Source: an uncultured Colwellia sp. (lineage in GTDB: Bacteria > Pseudomonadota > Gammaproteobacteria > Enterobacterales > Alteromonadaceae). From it: a stretch of DNA of 64,000 nt. A program made the position numbers and the translations under genes. The stretch lies in NCBI GenBank assembly GCA_913058395.1, contig CAJXQI010000011.1, positions 62,001 to 126,000 of the forward strand. Reading direction: 5' to 3'. The notes under the pieces were generated by a model, which searched no databases, had not been told where the DNA came from, and worked only from the letters and a program-made list of their open reading frames with translations. Shown here piece after piece: positions 62,855 to 64,000 of the stretch. Position 1 is the stretch's first letter. Each line of letters begins with the position of its first letter.

Positions 62855-63973
62855 TTAGCTATTAATAAACTTACCAGATAACGCTAAACCACTGCGGTTA
62901 TGCAATATACTATGGCACTGCGCAAGAATAGATAAAGCGATTGATTCAGGTAACTCACCACCTATATCAAAGCCAACAGGGCCATTGACAACACGGGCTA
63001 ACCAAGCTCTATCAGCAATGCCACTTAAGGTTTCAACATTACTTCGTCTTTCAAGCGGGCCAAGTAAACCAATATATTTAGCTTGATTAGTCGAATGTAA
63101 TAATTGCAACCAAGCAGCGTCTAAAGTTAAGTTATGTGTCATGAGTACTGCCGCATCAAGCTGCTGAAATAATTTCACCTGCTCGCTATTTTCTGACTTA
63201 AAAAAGTCATCAGGATGAACTCTAAAAATATCTGCTGCCTGTTTGAAAATGCTGTTACGTGCATAACTTGAACGATGATCTACAACGGTTACACGCCAGC
63301 CCAGCTGAGCCGCCATAGACACCAATGGAATAACATCTGAGCCGCCACCAAAAACCCATAAATTGAATGGTGCGGAAATTTTGGTCAGTGATAACTCATA
63401 CTTATCAAGAACTGTATTAATGTGTGATTTATCTAAGGCTATTGCTTTAGTTATTTTTTCATAATGAAACTTGTCACTTTGCGGATGAGTACTGACTAAA
63501 ATCTGACCTTTGCTATCAAGCATTGTCAGGGTATTTGACTGCGCTTGATTTTTATTTTCCGCTAGGTAGCTTTGCTGTAAATAACTTGAAACTCCACTTT
63601 GCATACGCTGTAACAGCTGAGCCAATAATGATTTATGTTCAGCTGTTAAGTACTGCAATAACACCCCTATTTTCCCTTTGCACCCTACGCCCAACTCAGC
63701 GGCATAGTCATCTTCTTCACGCATGTCATATTCAATATAATAGGCTTGTTTACTATCAAACACTTTTTTCGCGTGAAGGATAATGTTCGCTTCAAGACAA
63801 CCACCACTGACTAAGCCAAACGACTGGCCAACGCTGTTGATAAGCATAATAGCGCCAGGCGATCGGTAGCTAGACCCTTCTTTATTCACAATTGTTGCCA
63901 TTACCCAATCAAGTTCTTCACTTTGATTAAAGTAATGTTCAAGTAGAGCAAAGTGGGCGTGGTTATTTAGCAA
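62855..63973 (-). CDS. XdhC/CoxI-family protein
   Basis: The 372-residue protein starts with TTG at 63973; GAGG lies seven to eight bases before it and no nearby ATG is better. The N-terminal XdhC_CoxI domain has TIVNKEGSSYRSPGAIMLI and FGLVSGGCLEANI. The C-terminal Rossmann part has NLWVFGGGSDVIPLVSMAAQLGWRVTVVDHR and ends with GPVGFDIGGELPESIALSILAQC. XdhC proteins handle the molybdenum cofactor for xanthine-dehydrogenase-type enzymes, including sulfuration and insertion. Target molybdoenzyme genes are not in the window and probably lie beyond its end. Confidence 0.9.
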   Translation of the reverse strand: MLNNHAHFALLEHYFNQSEELDWVMATIVNKEGSSYRSPGAIMLINSVGQSFGLVSGGCLEANIILHAKKVFDSKQAYYIEYDMREEDDYAAELGVGCKGKIGVLLQYLTAEHKSLLAQLLQRMQSGVSSYLQQSYLAENKNQAQSNTLTMLDSKGQILVSTHPQSDKFHYEKITKAIALDKSHINTVLDKYELSLTKISAPFNLWVFGGGSDVIPLVSMAAQLGWRVTVVDHRSSYARNSIFKQAADIFRVHPDDFFKSENSEQVKLFQQLDAAVLMTHNLTLDAAWLQLLHSTNQAKYIGLLGPLERRSNVETLSGIADRAWLARVVNGPVGFDIGGELPESIALSILAQCHSILHNRSGLALSGKFINS

Positions 63974-64000
63974 TGAAAAACCTCTTTTTAGTAACGAATG

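Overview
The window is AT-rich, densely coded chromosomal DNA with no mobile element, CRISPR array, tRNA or rRNA that I could find. The gene set is that of a marine gammaproteobacterium of the Alteromonadales: a ybeY-corC-lnt string, IbpA-type Hsp20, DusC, an OsmC-YcaO fusion, a CrbS/CrbR-type two-component pair, a DcaP-type porin and several TonB-free envelope systems. Colwelliaceae (Colwellia/Thalassotalea-like) is my best guess, from overall resemblance only.

Layout. 1-2.8 kb: end of ybeY, corC, lnt. 3.1-7.8 kb: a MacAB-like efflux operon (HlyD adaptor, ATPase, two FtsX-type permeases). 7.9-9.9 kb: exported amidohydrolase and VanZ-like protein. 10-12.1 kb (minus): a REC-CheC fusion and a PAS-GGDEF cyclase. 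12.3-14.8 kb: exported thiol peroxidase, IbpA behind a good sigma-32 promoter, a periplasmic solute-binding protein. 14.85-16.2 kb (minus): exported M20 amidohydrolase.

16.8-26.1 kb is a nine-gene plus-strand tryptophan degradation cluster: SDR, 2-aminomuconate semialdehyde dehydrogenase, RidA-type deaminase, 3-hydroxyanthranilate dioxygenase, ACMS decarboxylase, cyclase-family formamidase candidate, kynureninase, kynurenine 3-monooxygenase, tryptophan 2,3-dioxygenase. Together they take tryptophan through kynurenine and 3-hydroxyanthranilate to 2-aminomuconate and then 4-oxalocrotonate. The 5' region carries a nested set of inverted repeats.

26.1-33.1 kb is a mixed stretch: a cysteine-less alkyltransferase-like protein, an SDR, an exported GKCGE-repeat protein of HvfA/bufferin type, DusC, an MTHFR-like barrel protein, four small membrane or hypothetical proteins, a thioesterase and a KAS III-like enzyme. 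33.4-41.9 kb is a minus-strand 3-keto-glycoside locus (GMC flavoprotein with Tat-exported small subunit, 3-keto-disaccharide hydrolase lipoprotein, two TIM-barrel isomerases, Gfo/Idh/MocA oxidoreductase, MFS transporter) with a divergent PAS-AraC regulator. Then come OsmC-YcaO, a DUF3667 membrane protein and an exported GH63-type glycosidase.

47.9-58.2 kb (minus) is a branched-chain-amino-acid-type ABC importer with two acyl-CoA ligases, a hotdog thioesterase and an upstream DcaP-like porin, which suggests uptake and CoA activation of an organic acid. 58.4-62.7 kb holds a transporter-linked hybrid histidine kinase and a convergent LuxR-type response regulator. A 16-nt direct-repeat motif occurs in front of both the porin/kinase pair and the regulator gene. 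An XdhC-family gene closes the window.

Most attention-worthy: the GKCGE-repeat secreted protein without a visible modification enzyme, the REC-CheC fusion with intact CheC motifs, the shared CrbR-type box, the nested palindromes before the kynurenine operon, and the keto-glycoside locus lacking a cytochrome partner.
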